Shown one piece after another: positions 19,277 through 28,802 of a DNA stretch of 64,000 nt (positions within the stretch are counted from its first letter, which is position 1; every line of letters begins with the position of its first letter). The stretch lies in assembly GCF_010500615.1 (NCBI RefSeq), contig NZ_JAAGNX010000002.1:548990-612989 (forward strand). Direction: 5' to 3'. The notes under the pieces are model-generated. The model was not told where the DNA came from. It saw only the letters and a list, made by a program, of their open reading frames with translations, and did no database searches. The position numbers were made by a program, and so were the translations under genes. This DNA comes from Oceanipulchritudo coccoides (GTDB lineage Bacteria > Verrucomicrobiota > Verrucomicrobiia > Opitutales > Oceanipulchritudinaceae).

Positions 19277-21052
19277 ATGGAAGTTCGCGATATTGCCAGC
19301 CGTTTGGAAGAGATCGGCGTCTTGCTTGAACTCAAGGGGGAGAACCCCTTCAAGGTTCGCGCATACCAGTCCGGCGCCCGCACCCTGGAGAGCCTTGAGG
19401 AAGACCTCGATATATTGATCGAAGAGGAGCGGCTAAATGAAGTGAAGGGCATTGGGCAGGCCTTGACGGAGAAGATTATCGAACTCAGGACAACCGGAGA
19501 ACTTCCCTTTTATGACAAGCTGCGCGCCTCAATTCCGGATGGATTGATCGAGATGCTGGAGATACCGGGTTTTGGACCGAAGAAAATCCGGAAGGTCCAC
19601 AAGGCCCTCGGAGTCGAGACCATTGATGCCTTGAAGGAGGTTTGCGAGTCCGGCCAGATCGCGGAACTTCCGGGTTTCGGGGCAAAGTCCGCAGCGAATA
19701 TCCTTAGCGGAATTGAAAACCGCATTGCTTACGGCAAGCGTCACCTTTGGTGGGATGTGGAGAAGGTTGCCTTACCGCTGCTTGAAGGGCTGCGGAGCTT
19801 GCCGGAAGTCGACCGGGCGGAGGTAGCTGGAAGTTTCCGGCGTGCCCGGGAAACGGTGGGTGACCTCGACTTCATTGTCGCCTCCTCCAGGCCCGCCCCG
19901 ATCATGGAGTGGTTCACAACACGCAAAAACGTGGTTGAGGTCTCCGCCAAAGGGGAGACTAAATCGAGCGTGCGGTTTGATGGTGGCCTGCAAGCCGATC
20001 TTCGGGTTGTCCCCGGGGACCGTTTTGTTTTTGCCCTGCACCACTTCACGGGTTCCAAGGATCACAATGTCAAGATGCGCCAGCGTGCGCTTGGCCTGGG
20101 CTTGTCGTTGTCAGAGTGGGGGATTTTCAACAAGGGCGATGAGCCATCCGAAGAGAGTGGTAAAGCCTATGATCGCCCCCTTGCCAAAAAGGGCATCGAG
20201 GAGGAAGCGGATCTTTTCGAGGCGCTTGGTCTCGATTTTGTCCCGCCGGAGCGACGCGAGGGAATCGACGAGATCGAGCTGGCGGAAAAGCACAAGCTTG
20301 AGAAGCCCTTGCCGCTTGATGTCCTGAAGGGAACCTTCCACAACCACACCAAGGCTTCCGACGGGCACAATACTCTTGAGGAAATGTCCCAGGCCGCGGC
20401 TGACATGGGACTGGAATACATTGGGATTGCGGATCACTCCAAGGCAAGTTTTCAGGCCAACGGTTTGTCGGAAGAGCGCCTGCTCGAACAGGTCCGGGAA
20501 ATTCATGCACTGAACAAGAATCGTGGTAAGCGGGCCCATCTTTTTGCCGGTTCGGAAGTTGATATTCTCAAGGACGGATCACTTGATTTTGAAAAGGACA
20601 TTCTGAAGGAATTGGATTACTGCGTCCTCTCCGTTCACGGTTCGATGAGTGGCCAGAGTGAGACGGAGATGACTCAGCGGATCATACGCGCAATTGAAAC
20701 CGACACGGGTTGTCTGAAAATCCTCGGACATCCAACCGGTCGACTGCTTCTCCGTCGCGAGGGGTATGCTGTGAACGTACGCAAACTGATTGATGCTGCC
20801 CGTGACAATGGAGTCCTTATTGAACTGAATGCCAATCCCTGGCGCATGGACATGGATTGGCGCTATTGGGCCTATGCGAAGGAGCAAGGTGTCCCCTGCG
20901 TCATAACGCCTGATGCACACAGGATTGATGACCTGGCGTTTTTGAGGGTTGGCATCCTTACCGCCCGCAAGGCAGGGCTCACTCCGGTCGACGTGTTCAA
21001 CGCCTCTTCCCTTGACAAAATAAAGAGCGCATTAAAGAAGGCCAAGGCATGA
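19277..21052 (+). CDS. polX: DNA polymerase X family protein with PHP domain (PolX)
   Basis: A 591-residue bacterial PolX, a gap-filling repair polymerase with nuclease activity. Order of domains: helix-hairpin-helix repeats ([30 protein letters not shown]), the polymerase palm with catalytic aspartates in [15 protein letters not shown] and LQADLRVV, then a C-terminal PHP phosphoesterase ([46 protein letters not shown]). All core metal ligands appear present. The ThuA-like gene overlaps its stop codon by 4 bp (ATGA). Confidence 0.95.
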   Translation: MEVRDIASRLEEIGVLLELKGENPFKVRAYQSGARTLESLEEDLDILIEEERLNEVKGIGQALTEKIIELRTTGELPFYDKLRASIPDGLIEMLEIPGFGPKKIRKVHKALGVETIDALKEVCESGQIAELPGFGAKSAANILSGIENRIAYGKRHLWWDVEKVALPLLEGLRSLPEVDRAEVAGSFRRARETVGDLDFIVASSRPAPIMEWFTTRKNVVEVSAKGETKSSVRFDGGLQADLRVVPGDRFVFALHHFTGSKDHNVKMRQRALGLGLSLSEWGIFNKGDEPSEESGKAYDRPLAKKGIEEEADLFEALGLDFVPPERREGIDEIELAEKHKLEKPLPLDVLKGTFHNHTKASDGHNTLEEMSQAAADMGLEYIGIADHSKASFQANGLSEERLLEQVREIHALNKNRGKRAHLFAGSEVDILKDGSLDFEKDILKELDYCVLSVHGSMSGQSETEMTQRIIRAIETDTGCLKILGHPTGRLLLRREGYAVNVRKLIDAARDNGVLIELNANPWRMDMDWRYWAYAKEQGVPCVITPDAHRIDDLAFLRVGILTARKAGLTPVDVFNASSLDKIKSALKKAKA

Positions 21053-21813
21053 TCAAGGTCACTGTCTGGAACGAATACGTGCACGAGAAAGAGCATGAGC
21101 TCGTGCAAAAAATCTATCCTGAGGGAATCCACAAGGCTATTGCGAAGGGACTGACCTTCATGGCTGCTGAGGACGAGTTGTCCGTGAGGACGGCTACTTT
21201 GGAACAACCGGAGCATGGCCTGTCGGAGGAGATTCTTAAAAATACCGATGTCCTGATTTGGTGGGGACACTGTGCCCACGATCAGGTTCAGGACGGGATT
21301 GTTGAGAGGGTTCATTCGCGCGTCCTCCAGGGAATGGGGCTGATCGTGCTTCACTCCGGGCACTTCTCAAAAATCTTCAAGCGGCTCATGGGAACACCCT
21401 GCGCACTCAAGTGGCGCGAGGCCGGTGAGCGCGAGCGGCTCTGGGTGGTCAATCCCGGCCATCCCATCGCGGAGGGCATTGGCCCCTGTATCGAATTGGA
21501 GAATACAGAAATGTACGGGGAACCTTTTTCCATTCCCGAACCGGAGGAGCAGGTCTTTATCTCATGGTTCGAGGGTGGCGAGGTTTTCCGGAGCGGCAAC
21601 TGCTGGCATCGCGGAAACGGAAAGGTGTTCTATTTCCGTCCGGGGCACGAAACGTACCCGATTTATCATGACAAGACGATTCAGCGTGTCATCTACAACG
21701 CGGTGAAATGGGCCCGCCCACAAGGTTGGTGGAAGGATATTTCAGAAGGTCCCAACGTACCGACTGAAAAGGCACCGGAGCCAATTAAGCAGAAGGGCGG
21801 AAGCGTTCATTAA
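21049..21813 (+). CDS. ThuA-like (trehalose utilisation domain) protein
   Basis: A 254-residue protein of the ThuA/class I amidotransferase-like fold: [16 protein letters not shown] at the N-terminus, [43 protein letters not shown], and the closing [27 protein letters not shown]. ThuA proteins occur in sugar utilisation loci, but no sugar genes are near; here translation is coupled to polX by an ATGA overlap, so the metabolic role is open. It is the last gene of the forward run that begins at 16315. Confidence 0.88.
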   Translation: MIKVTVWNEYVHEKEHELVQKIYPEGIHKAIAKGLTFMAAEDELSVRTATLEQPEHGLSEEILKNTDVLIWWGHCAHDQVQDGIVERVHSRVLQGMGLIVLHSGHFSKIFKRLMGTPCALKWREAGERERLWVVNPGHPIAEGIGPCIELENTEMYGEPFSIPEPEEQVFISWFEGGEVFRSGNCWHRGNGKVFYFRPGHETYPIYHDKTIQRVIYNAVKWARPQGWWKDISEGPNVPTEKAPEPIKQKGGSVH

Positions 21814-21857
21814 AGAGTAACTTGAAGTGCGGCGTCATGTCGACGCACTCCAAGGCG

Positions 21858-22409
21858 TTATTTCTCGTCCGGCACAAATGTCAGCACGGTCCCGTTGATG
21901 CAGAAACGTTGATCGGTTGGGGTGTCGAAGCCTTCGCCTTCAAAAAGGTGCCCGAGGTGTCCCTTACAGTTGGCACAGACCACTTCCACGCGCTTCATGC
22001 CGAGGCTCATGTCGGTGCGGGTTTCGATGCTATCGATAGCGGCGGGGTCCCAGAAGGAGGGCCAGCCACAACGCGAGTCAAACTTGTGCTCTGATGAGAA
22101 GAGCATCGTTCCGCATCCGGCACAAAAATATTTTCCGGCACCCTGGTCCTTGAATTGATGATAGACATCGCCATTCGGACGTTCCGTCCCGGCTTGTCGA
22201 AGGATTCGATATTGCTCGGGAGTCAACCGTTCCTTCCAGTCGGACTCTTCCAGCTTTTCCGGAGCAGATACTTCTTCAGGTGCGCTTGGTTTTTCTTCCA
22301 TCGGTTTATCGTGTGCGGTGTTTGAGAAGAGAAAAAGCGGGTAGAGGATGGCCGTCAGAAGAATGAGGCCGGGGATCAGACTTTTTCCCAGTGGGTTATT
22401 CCGTTTCAT
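21858..22409 (-). CDS. msrB: Peptide-methionine (R)-S-oxide reductase, membrane-anchored or exported
   Basis: Reduces R-methionine sulfoxide in proteins. The 183-residue product has an N-terminal hydrophobic segment (GLILLTAILYPLFLF) and a Pro/Glu-rich linker before the MsrB domain, so it should act in the periplasm. The domain has the zinc pairs CAGC and CANC, the resolving cysteine in FDSRCGWPSFWD and the catalytic cysteine in QRFCINGTVL. I chose the ATG at 22409; a start at 22463 would overlap folE2 and place charged residues before the anchor. It lies 47 bp behind folE2 on the same strand. Confidence 0.94.
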   Translation of the reverse strand: MKRNNPLGKSLIPGLILLTAILYPLFLFSNTAHDKPMEEKPSAPEEVSAPEKLEESDWKERLTPEQYRILRQAGTERPNGDVYHQFKDQGAGKYFCAGCGTMLFSSEHKFDSRCGWPSFWDPAAIDSIETRTDMSLGMKRVEVVCANCKGHLGHLFEGEGFDTPTDQRFCINGTVLTFVPDEK

Positions 22410-22456
22410 ACCAGTCGGAGATCTGGATAGAGGATTTGTTCCCGAATTATTTCGGA

Positions 22457-23359
22457 TTAACAAATCAGGCTGCGAAAATCATCGATATGACCCGGAAAGC
22501 CGTGATCGACCCCCTTGTTGATCACCGCGACTGCGTCGTGGCTGTGCAGGGATTCCAAGTGCGCGCAGGCAACCTGGAAGTCGGAAATGCGCGGATCCGA
22601 ATCGATGGCTTCATACAGCAAGCGGGCAGCATCCTCGACAAACTTGGTCTGGTCACCATTGAGCTCGGCAAATGCCTGCTCATCTTCGCGGCGGACCATG
22701 ACCTGTGTCTCGGTCAGCAAGGCCTTGTCGCAGATCGCCTGCAAATCCTCAATGTTGACCGTTTTGCCGGGGCGCACCTCGATACTGACGCGTGCCTTGC
22801 TGCGCTGGGAATGGGCAATTGCATACTGGCCGCGGGTCTCCCGCGCATGCTCCGAGAGGTCGGAGGCACAGGGACAGGCCGAACTGTAGACAAAATCAAA
22901 ATGGATCTGTTTGCGGAAGCGCCCGAGATCATCGAGGATGCCTTCATACGCCACTTCGTAATATTGGTAGCCTTCCATGTCGCTGCGGAGGCTCTTCTTG
23001 ATGATCGGATAGCTGAAGCCCAGCTTCAGCCGGGCCCGGCTTGAGCCAATCTTCTCCTTGTAGGCAATCAGGATCTCCTCAAGCAGCTCGGGTGTGAAAA
23101 CCCGGTCCTTGAACTCATAGAAAATCCGCATGATCCGGGACATGTTGATGCCCTTCTTGTCCGCGCCGAGGGAAACGGTTCCAGTTACCGAGACTTCCAG
23201 GCTGATCGGGTCTCCCTTGGCTGACATAACGCGTAGCGGCAGGCGGAAATTGGATATGCCGACCTGCAGAATCGGGACGTTTGCCCCGAGGATCTCGGCG
23301 GCATCACGGTTTTGTGTATCGGGCAGGGATTGTCTGTATTCAGTAGTCACGGATTTCAA
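22457..23359 (-). CDS. folE2: GTP cyclohydrolase FolE2 (type IB)
   Basis: FolE2 makes 7,8-dihydroneopterin triphosphate from GTP, the first step to folate and queuosine, with a flexible metal need that replaces FolE under zinc shortage. The 300 residues show [10 protein letters not shown], the metal-binding cysteine in [31 protein letters not shown] and a C-terminal [16 protein letters not shown]. The start is a TTG at 23359, with a GTG three codons further as alternative. It does not replace the missing GTP cyclohydrolase II activity of the nearby RibB-like protein, since the products differ. Confidence 0.95.
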   Translation of the reverse strand: MKSVTTEYRQSLPDTQNRDAAEILGANVPILQVGISNFRLPLRVMSAKGDPISLEVSVTGTVSLGADKKGINMSRIMRIFYEFKDRVFTPELLEEILIAYKEKIGSSRARLKLGFSYPIIKKSLRSDMEGYQYYEVAYEGILDDLGRFRKQIHFDFVYSSACPCASDLSEHARETRGQYAIAHSQRSKARVSIEVRPGKTVNIEDLQAICDKALLTETQVMVRREDEQAFAELNGDQTKFVEDAARLLYEAIDSDPRISDFQVACAHLESLHSHDAVAVINKGVDHGFPGHIDDFRSLIC

Positions 23360-23519
23360 AGGAATTGTGGACCGTAGGGTCCGGATTCACTCGCATCAAG
23401 GCTTCTTTTGTCGTGATGAGGGGTCAGTATGACACTAATTTCGGGGAGAGGCAACTTGTTGGAAATAGATTTTGGAGAAAATGCGTGACAGCGGCATGGA
23501 CTGGGCTGGAGTATGAGGC

Positions 23520-24320
23520 ATGGGGTTTCGCTTCCAGATTCTTGGTACCAGTAGTTCAGGCAATTGTGCCTTGATCGAGACACGGCAGACGCGGATTTTA
23601 CTGGACGCTGGCTTCAGTGGACGGCGTTTAGTGGCCCTCTTGAATGCTATCGGGAAACCGATTGAGACCGTGGATGCGGTCTTCCTGACCCATGAGCATA
23701 GTGACCACACGGCCGGTCTCCGCGGACTGGCGCGTCATCAGCATCTCAAGTTTTTCGCGAATTATGGCACGGCACAGGTGGCCCAGAGAAAACTGAATCA
23801 GGATCTGTCATGGAAAATTTTCGAGACAGGGACCCCTTTTCAATTCAAGGATATAGCCGTTCAAACAATGCTTCTACCGCACGACGCGATGGAGCCGGTG
23901 GGTTATGTATTCCGAACCGGCGGTGGCGATCTGTTTGAGCCTCCCGGAAGCATCGCCTGGATAACGGACCTGGGCCATGCGCCCGCCAATCTGGCGGAGC
24001 TTGTCCGTGACGTGCAATTGCTCGTACTGGAAGCCAATCATGACCCGGATCTTCTCGAGCAGGATGTCAAGCGCCCCCATTCTGTGAAACAGCGGATCAC
24101 TGGTCGCCACGGACACCTCTCCAACGCGGCTGCCCGCGCCTTCCTCGAATCGGTCAAGCAGCCCAAGTGGCAGCGTGTCCTGCTGGCTCACCTGAGCAAG
24201 GATTGCAACCATCCCGAGAAGGTGCACCAGGTGATGGGAAATGGCGGCTGCCCATGGCCGGTTGAATGCCTCGATCCCAATCAACTGATCTTCCCGGAAA
24301 TCGACCTGGCCGCGCTGTAG
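23520..24320 (+). CDS. MBL-fold metallohydrolase of the WalJ/YycJ type
   Basis: A 266-residue metallo-beta-lactamase-fold hydrolase. FQILGTSSSGNCALIE at the N-terminus is characteristic of the YycJ/WalJ branch; the metal motif is FLTHEHSDHTAGL, followed by LPHDAMEPVGYVF, WITDLGHAP and VLEANHDPDLL. WalJ-type proteins are 5'-3' DNA exonuclease-like enzymes linked to DNA repair or cell-wall signalling in Firmicutes; the role here is inferred only from family. GGAG lies 8 bases before the ATG. The 160 bp upstream, shared with divergent folE2, hold no clear gene. Confidence 0.9.
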   Translation: MGFRFQILGTSSSGNCALIETRQTRILLDAGFSGRRLVALLNAIGKPIETVDAVFLTHEHSDHTAGLRGLARHQHLKFFANYGTAQVAQRKLNQDLSWKIFETGTPFQFKDIAVQTMLLPHDAMEPVGYVFRTGGGDLFEPPGSIAWITDLGHAPANLAELVRDVQLLVLEANHDPDLLEQDVKRPHSVKQRITGRHGHLSNAAARAFLESVKQPKWQRVLLAHLSKDCNHPEKVHQVMGNGGCPWPVECLDPNQLIFPEIDLAAL

Positions 24321-24328
24321 GTCCGGTC

Positions 24329-24451
24329 TTAACTACGAATCGCTCGAATCACTCGAATTGGTTTTTACTACAGAAGATACAGAAAACACGGAAGAATTTT
24401 CGATTGTTTCTTATATTCCGCAGTTTAAAAATTAGTGTAATCCGTAGTTAA
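24329..24451. repeat. 123-bp repeat-like element with terminal inverted repeats
   Basis: The gap between the WalJ-like gene and folA is nearly filled by a segment bounded by TTAACTACG (24329-24337) and its exact complement CGTAGTTAA (24443-24451). The arms extend imperfectly inwards: the left arm holds three GAAT-type units (24337-24359) and the right arm AATTAGTGTAAT. Between them is a purine-rich stretch with repeated ACAG/ACGG units (24369-24393). It is AT-rich compared with its neighbours, has no open frame, and looks like a small non-autonomous or dispersed intergenic repeat. Confidence 0.55.
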
Positions 24452-24467
24452 ATCGCCCGATTCGCAG

Positions 24468-24947
24468 TCACTTTCCGTTGGCCTTGTGCACGTATTTGAG
24501 GATCTTGAAAGCGGGCTCCTCCCGGACAGTTTCAGCGAGATCAAACTGGTCCTCAAAGGGCGGGAAAAAAGTGTCTCCCTCGAAGGAGCCCTTGACGATT
24601 GTCAGGTAAAGCTCACCGATCCGGTCAAATGCCTGGGCGTAGATCTGCGCCCCGCCAAAGATCCAGATTTCGCGGTCGGTTGTGTATGCCTCAAGAGCGT
24701 CCAGCGACGGCAGGACGGTGCAGCCTGGGATTTCCTCCGCGGAGCGTGAAATGACAATGTTTTCGCGCTTGGGAAGGGGCCGACCCATCGACTCGAAGGT
24801 TTTCCGCCCCATGGCAATGACCTGTCCCTCCGTGCAGGCTTTGACCCACTTGAAATCTTCCGGGAGGTGCCATGGGATCTGTCCGCGATTTCCGATGACA
24901 CGGTTTTCAGACATGGCCGCGATGGCTTTCCAGGGATGGGATTTCAT
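24468..24947 (-). CDS. folA: Dihydrofolate reductase
   Basis: Reduces dihydrofolate to tetrahydrofolate with NADPH, restoring the cofactor used up by ThyA. From the ATG at 24947 the product has 159 residues, the classical length: AIAAMSENRVIGNRGQIPWHLPED shortened here to its core NRVIGNRGQIPWHLPEDFKW with the catalytic acidic residue in LPED, then MGRKTFESMGRPLP, and the NADPH motif WIFGGAQIYAQA. An upstream in-frame start at 25043 would overlap thyA and add an unconserved tail. It lies 40 bp behind thyA in the purD-thyA-folA run. Confidence 0.95.
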   Translation of the reverse strand: MKSHPWKAIAAMSENRVIGNRGQIPWHLPEDFKWVKACTEGQVIAMGRKTFESMGRPLPKRENIVISRSAEEIPGCTVLPSLDALEAYTTDREIWIFGGAQIYAQAFDRIGELYLTIVKGSFEGDTFFPPFEDQFDLAETVREEPAFKILKYVHKANGK

Positions 24948-24987
24948 AGTATGTAACCGGGCTTGAAAGACCGACTCATTGGTTGGG

Positions 24988-25788
24988 TTAAACGGCGATC
25001 GGGGCTTTGATTCCCGGATGTGGATCGTAATCGCGGAGCTCAAAATCCTCGTAGATGAAGTCGGTAATCTTCTTCCGCTCGGGATTCAGGTGCATGGTCG
25101 GGAGCGGGCGCGGTTCGCGAGAAAGCTGGAGCTTAACCTGCTCAAGATGGTTCTTATAAATGTGCAGGTCCCCGAAGGTGTGGACAAATTCCCCCGGCTT
25201 GAGCTCGCATATCTGGGCCATCATCATCGTGAGAAGCGCGTATGAGGCGATATTGAAGGGAACGCCGAGAAACAAATCCGCACTGCGCTGGTAGAGCTGA
25301 CAGGACAAAGTGCCTTCCTTTTCATTCACATAAAACTGGAAGAAAGCATGGCAGGGGGGCAGGGCCATCTGGTCCAGCTCACCCGGATTCCAGGCGGAGA
25401 CAATGTGGCGCCGGCTGGCGGGATTTGTCCGGATGGACTCAATTACCTGATCAATCTGATTAATGGATTCCCCGTCAGGCTTGCGCCATTGGGTCCATTG
25501 GGCGCCATAGACGCGTCCGAGATCACCGTTTTCATCAGCCCATTCGTCCCAGATGGTGACCCTGTTCTCGTTGAGATAACGCGTATTGGTATCGCCTTTG
25601 AGAAACCAGAGCAACTCGTGGATAATGGCCCGCAGGTAGAGCTTTTTGGTCGTGACCAATGGAAATCCCTCACGCAGGTCAAAGCGCGTCTGCGCGCCGA
25701 AGCAGGAGAGTGTCCCAACGCCTGTCCGGTCATCCCGTTCCACGCCGTTCTTCAGCACATGTTCAAGTAAATCGAGATAAGCCTTCAT
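24988..25788 (-). CDS. thyA: Thymidylate synthase (ThyA)
   Basis: Methylates dUMP to dTMP using methylene-tetrahydrofolate. The 266 residues include [26 protein letters not shown], the nucleophile in [33 protein letters not shown] and [10 protein letters not shown], all normal for the family. Its ATG overlaps the stop codon of the preceding small helical protein by 4 bp, so translation of the two is coupled. Confidence 0.97.
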   Translation of the reverse strand: MKAYLDLLEHVLKNGVERDDRTGVGTLSCFGAQTRFDLREGFPLVTTKKLYLRAIIHELLWFLKGDTNTRYLNENRVTIWDEWADENGDLGRVYGAQWTQWRKPDGESINQIDQVIESIRTNPASRRHIVSAWNPGELDQMALPPCHAFFQFYVNEKEGTLSCQLYQRSADLFLGVPFNIASYALLTMMMAQICELKPGEFVHTFGDLHIYKNHLEQVKLQLSREPRPLPTMHLNPERKKITDFIYEDFELRDYDPHPGIKAPIAV

Positions 25789-26078
25789 TCTCCAGATCCT
25801 GCCTTGCGGACTTTTTCCTTGGCTGATTCCCGCTCTTCCTCGAGGCGAAGGCGTTCATTCCTTAATTGTGTCCGGATCTGCTCGATTGCGTCAGGATCAC
25901 CGGATTGGCGGGCTTCCAACAACTGCTTTTCTAGAAAGACCTCCCGTTCGGCAATCTTCGCCTTGAATTTGGTATCAATGTCGCCAAGAGCCTCTTTCTG
26001 TTCCTCGCTGAGCGTGACCGCTCCCTCGGGATCATCCTTTTCGAGCCGTTCCATGGCCAATTCGTAAGCACTTTTCAT
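25785..26078 (-). CDS. Small charged helical protein of unknown function between purD and thyA
   Basis: A 97-residue protein I do not recognise. It is almost entirely charged and helical (about residues 25-90), with long Glu/Arg/Lys runs such as [17 protein letters not shown] that suggest a coiled coil. It has no signal peptide or cysteine. GAAGGA lies 7 bases before the ATG at 26078, a better ribosome site than most here, and the gene starts 11 bp after the purD stop and overlaps thyA by 4 bp. That makes a real gene likely, and hints at a tie to nucleotide metabolism or simply to this transcript. Confidence 0.75.
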   Translation of the reverse strand: MKSAYELAMERLEKDDPEGAVTLSEEQKEALGDIDTKFKAKIAEREVFLEKQLLEARQSGDPDAIEQIRTQLRNERLRLEEERESAKEKVRKAGSGE

Positions 26079-26089
26079 AATTATATCCT

Positions 26090-27385
26090 TCAGGATTCCG
26101 CCGGAGATTTCAACTGGCGATGGCCGATGTCCCGCCTGAAATTCTTGTTTTCCCATTTTACTGCATCGCAGACCGCGTAGGCATCCCTCGCGGCAGCCTC
26201 GAGGGAAGAAGCCATCGAGACAACGCCGAGCACCCGCCCCCCGCTGCTGACAAGGTTGCCGCTTTCATCAATCCGGGTCCCGGCATGGATGATGTGGACA
26301 TTGTCAGGAAGCTCATCCGGAAGCTGGATGATATCTCCTTTCGCGTATGAGCCGGGATAACCCTTGGCCGAGAGGACAACATTCATCGCATAATCCTTCC
26401 GGATCTTCACATCCTGCGGTTCAAGCGTCCCGCGGGCACAATCGAGCATTAGCTCAACCGGGTCCGTTTCACAAAGTGGGAGAAGGACCTGGCATTCGGG
26501 GTCCCCAAAGCGGACATTGTATTCCAGCACCTTGGGGATGCCTTCATCATTGATCATCAGGCCAACGAAGAGGGTTCCGCGAAAATCAATCCCTTCTTTC
26601 TCAAAGCCTCCCAGGGTGGGCTTGATAATATCCTTCGCAACCGTCTCCATCACGGTATCCGTGACCACCACCGCCGGGGCATATGCGCCCATTCCTCCGG
26701 TGTTGGGCCCTGTGTCACCTTCCCCAATCCGCTTATGATCCTGGCTTGGTGGCAGGCAGACATACTTGTTGCCGGACACCATGACCATGATCGAGGCTTC
26801 CTGGCCTGTCAGGAATTCTTCAATGACGATTTCCTCGCCACTTTCGCCAAACTGCTTGCCTTCAAGCATTCCGCGGATGGCCTCTTCCGCCTCGGAAGCG
26901 GTTTCACAGATGATGACGCCCTTTCCCGCCGCAAGGCCGCTCGCCTTGACGACCAGTGGCAACTGGCATGAGCGGGCGTACTCCAGCGCAGGCTCAACTT
27001 CCGAGAAAGTATCCCAAGCGGCAGTCGGAATGTCGTAGCGCTTGAAAAACGCCTTGCAGGCAGCCTTGCTTGATTCAAGCACGGCCCCGTCGCGTCCGGG
27101 CCCGTAGGTATCAATGCCCGCCGCACGAAGCGAATCCGCGGCCCCGAGCGCCAGAGGGACTTCCGGGCCGACGATGGCAAAATTAATTCCCAGCTCGGTC
27201 GCGAGCTTCACGGTTGCTTCGATATCCTCCACATCGAGTGGATGGCAGGGGGCTTCCGCTTCCATACCGCCGTTTCCTGGAGCCGCGACCACGCTTTCCA
27301 CAAGCGGGCTGGCCTTGCAGGCCTTTAAAAGCGCATGTTCACGTCCGCCTGAGCCGATAATCAATACCTTGAGGGATGCTTTCAT
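26090..27385 (-). CDS. purD: Phosphoribosylamine-glycine ligase
   Basis: The second step of purine synthesis, joining glycine to phosphoribosylamine. The 431-residue ATP-grasp enzyme shows VLIIGSGGREHALLKACKAS at the N-terminus, VVAAPGNGGM, VVGPEVPLALG-type FAIVGPEVPLALGAADSL, VVKASGLAAGKGVIIC for ATP, PPSQDHKRIGEGDTGPNTGG and the metal motif VLEYNVRFGDPECQ. It is the first gene of the purD-small protein-thyA-folA run. The 176 bp shared with the divergent TPR-like gene show no convincing purine riboswitch. Confidence 0.97.
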   Translation of the reverse strand: MKASLKVLIIGSGGREHALLKACKASPLVESVVAAPGNGGMEAEAPCHPLDVEDIEATVKLATELGINFAIVGPEVPLALGAADSLRAAGIDTYGPGRDGAVLESSKAACKAFFKRYDIPTAAWDTFSEVEPALEYARSCQLPLVVKASGLAAGKGVIICETASEAEEAIRGMLEGKQFGESGEEIVIEEFLTGQEASIMVMVSGNKYVCLPPSQDHKRIGEGDTGPNTGGMGAYAPAVVVTDTVMETVAKDIIKPTLGGFEKEGIDFRGTLFVGLMINDEGIPKVLEYNVRFGDPECQVLLPLCETDPVELMLDCARGTLEPQDVKIRKDYAMNVVLSAKGYPGSYAKGDIIQLPDELPDNVHIIHAGTRIDESGNLVSSGGRVLGVVSMASSLEAAARDAYAVCDAVKWENKNFRRDIGHRQLKSPAES

Positions 27386-27561
27386 ATTTCGGGGAAAATT
27401 CGAAAAGTTGTCGGTTGGAGTCGACTAAAAGTGACTTTGAGATGACGCAAACGGTTCAGACGCATGGGTGCAACCCACATTTCCCGCTGGGGCTGAAATC
27501 CGTTTGACCTTTTCCAGCGAAGCGTCTTCTTCTCCAAACACTTCAAATTTAACGAATTACC

Positions 27562-28239
27562 ATGAGCAAGGAAAAGAAGGAACCCAATAAACCTCTCCCT
27601 CCCCAGGGTTTGAATCCAGACAGCGATCTCCCGCCCGATGCGGATATGGAGGAACGCTTCAATGATTTCTGGAAAAACAACGGGACGGGAATTTTCGGTG
27701 GCATCGCCATTGGCGCTTTGATTGTCGTTGGAATCCAGCTGTTTCAATACTTTGGTGAAAAGAAGGAAGCTTCGATTCAGGAAGCATTTGCCGCAAGCAG
27801 CTCCGTTGAGGAGAAGGTCGCTTTTGCCGGGGAGTATCCTGACCACCAGTTGGCGGCCCTTGCCCAGCTTCAGGTTGCGGACAGCCGTTACGAGGAACAG
27901 GCCTATGGCGAGGCGGCGGATGCATATGCCGAAGCAGCCAAGGGATTTGAGGATCCAACAATGGCTTCACGCGCACTGCTCGGACAAGGCATGAGTCTGC
28001 TCATGGGTGGCTCTCTCGAATCCGGTCGCGCCCTTTTGGAGGCGGTGGCCCTCGATACCACAGCGCTTGACCAGACACGTGGGGAAGCAGCTTATAATCT
28101 TGCTGTGACCTACTGGGAGGCCGGGGACACTGAACGCGTGACGGAAATTACGGATATTATTCTCGAGTTGAACTCACCGTTTTGGATTTTCCGGGCCAAT
28201 TCCCTGCGGGACCGGCTTGCTCTCGATGCCGCTTCCTGA
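27562..28239 (+). CDS. Membrane-anchored TPR-like protein (YfgM-like layout)
   Basis: A 225-residue protein with a proline-rich cytosolic tail, one membrane segment (about residues 42-62, GTGIFGGIAIGALIVVGIQL) and a helical-repeat domain outside (LAALAQLQVADSRYEEQAYG, ASRALLGQGMSLLMGG, AAYNLAVTYWEAGD). The plan matches YfgM-type proteins, which work with the SecYEG/PpiD chaperone network in E. coli, but sequence identity cannot be judged here. Its last 66 bp overlap, in antisense, the end of the ExbB-like gene. Confidence 0.75.
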   Translation: MSKEKKEPNKPLPPQGLNPDSDLPPDADMEERFNDFWKNNGTGIFGGIAIGALIVVGIQLFQYFGEKKEASIQEAFAASSSVEEKVAFAGEYPDHQLAALAQLQVADSRYEEQAYGEAADAYAEAAKGFEDPTMASRALLGQGMSLLMGGSLESGRALLEAVALDTTALDQTRGEAAYNLAVTYWEAGDTERVTEITDIILELNSPFWIFRANSLRDRLALDAAS

Positions 28240-28788
28240 GGACGTTTCCTCAAGCCATTCCTCGAATTCTTCAAGTCTCGCATCCAGGCGGTTGCGAAGC
28301 ATGAAGTAGAATATCATCGCAGGAATCCCAATTGTCAGCCCGGTCGCGGTTGTAATAAGGGCCTCGCCAATATCCCCTGCGAGGAGTTCGGGTTTTCCCA
28401 TGCCTCCGGTGGCAATGGTCTGAAATGCGCCGATCATGCCACTGACCGTTCCCAAGAGCCCAACCATGGGGGCAATTGTCGCGATGACATTCATGTATTG
28501 AATCCAGCGGAGCGTATTGCCTTCAATGCCGTTTAAGAAATCCTCCGTTTTTTCGCGCTGCCGAGCCGTCCCGGATTTTGTTTGAAGCGGGCCCAATTTG
28601 TCCTCGAGTTGACGGGTCAGGGGACGATCCGTCCAGCGAGAAGGCCGCAACCCGAAGTGGCCACGGGATGTTTGCATCCATGAAAACAGAATGAGTGCAA
28701 AGAGGGTCATGGAAAGGCAGCCCAATGGATACATGGCCCAGCCGCCCTGCTGGAGCAGTTCAAAGAGAGTGATTTGAGCGAGTGGCAT
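28174..28788 (-). CDS. MotA/TolQ/ExbB proton channel family protein
   Basis: A 204-residue inner-membrane protein with three hydrophobic segments: one at the N-terminus (AMYPLGCLSMTLFALILFSW) and the pair typical of ExbB/TolQ, APMVGLLGTVSGMIGAF and GEALITTATGLTIGIPAMIF. These proteins use the proton gradient to drive TonB or Tol systems together with an ExbD/TolR partner. No ExbD-like or TonB-like gene follows; the reading direction runs straight into the convergent TPR-like gene. GGAG lies 8 bases before the ATG at 28788. It is 14 bp behind the unknown secreted protein. Confidence 0.9.
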   Translation of the reverse strand: MPLAQITLFELLQQGGWAMYPLGCLSMTLFALILFSWMQTSRGHFGLRPSRWTDRPLTRQLEDKLGPLQTKSGTARQREKTEDFLNGIEGNTLRWIQYMNVIATIAPMVGLLGTVSGMIGAFQTIATGGMGKPELLAGDIGEALITTATGLTIGIPAMIFYFMLRNRLDARLEEFEEWLEETSSGSGIESKPVPQGIGPENPKR

Positions 28789-28802
28789 AATTTTGCTCCG
28801 GA

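Noticed and set aside
27465-27477. Small hairpin TGGGT-GCA-ACCCA between purD and the YfgM-like gene
   Set aside because: The stem is only 5 bp and there is no T run or riboswitch core, so it is within chance expectation.
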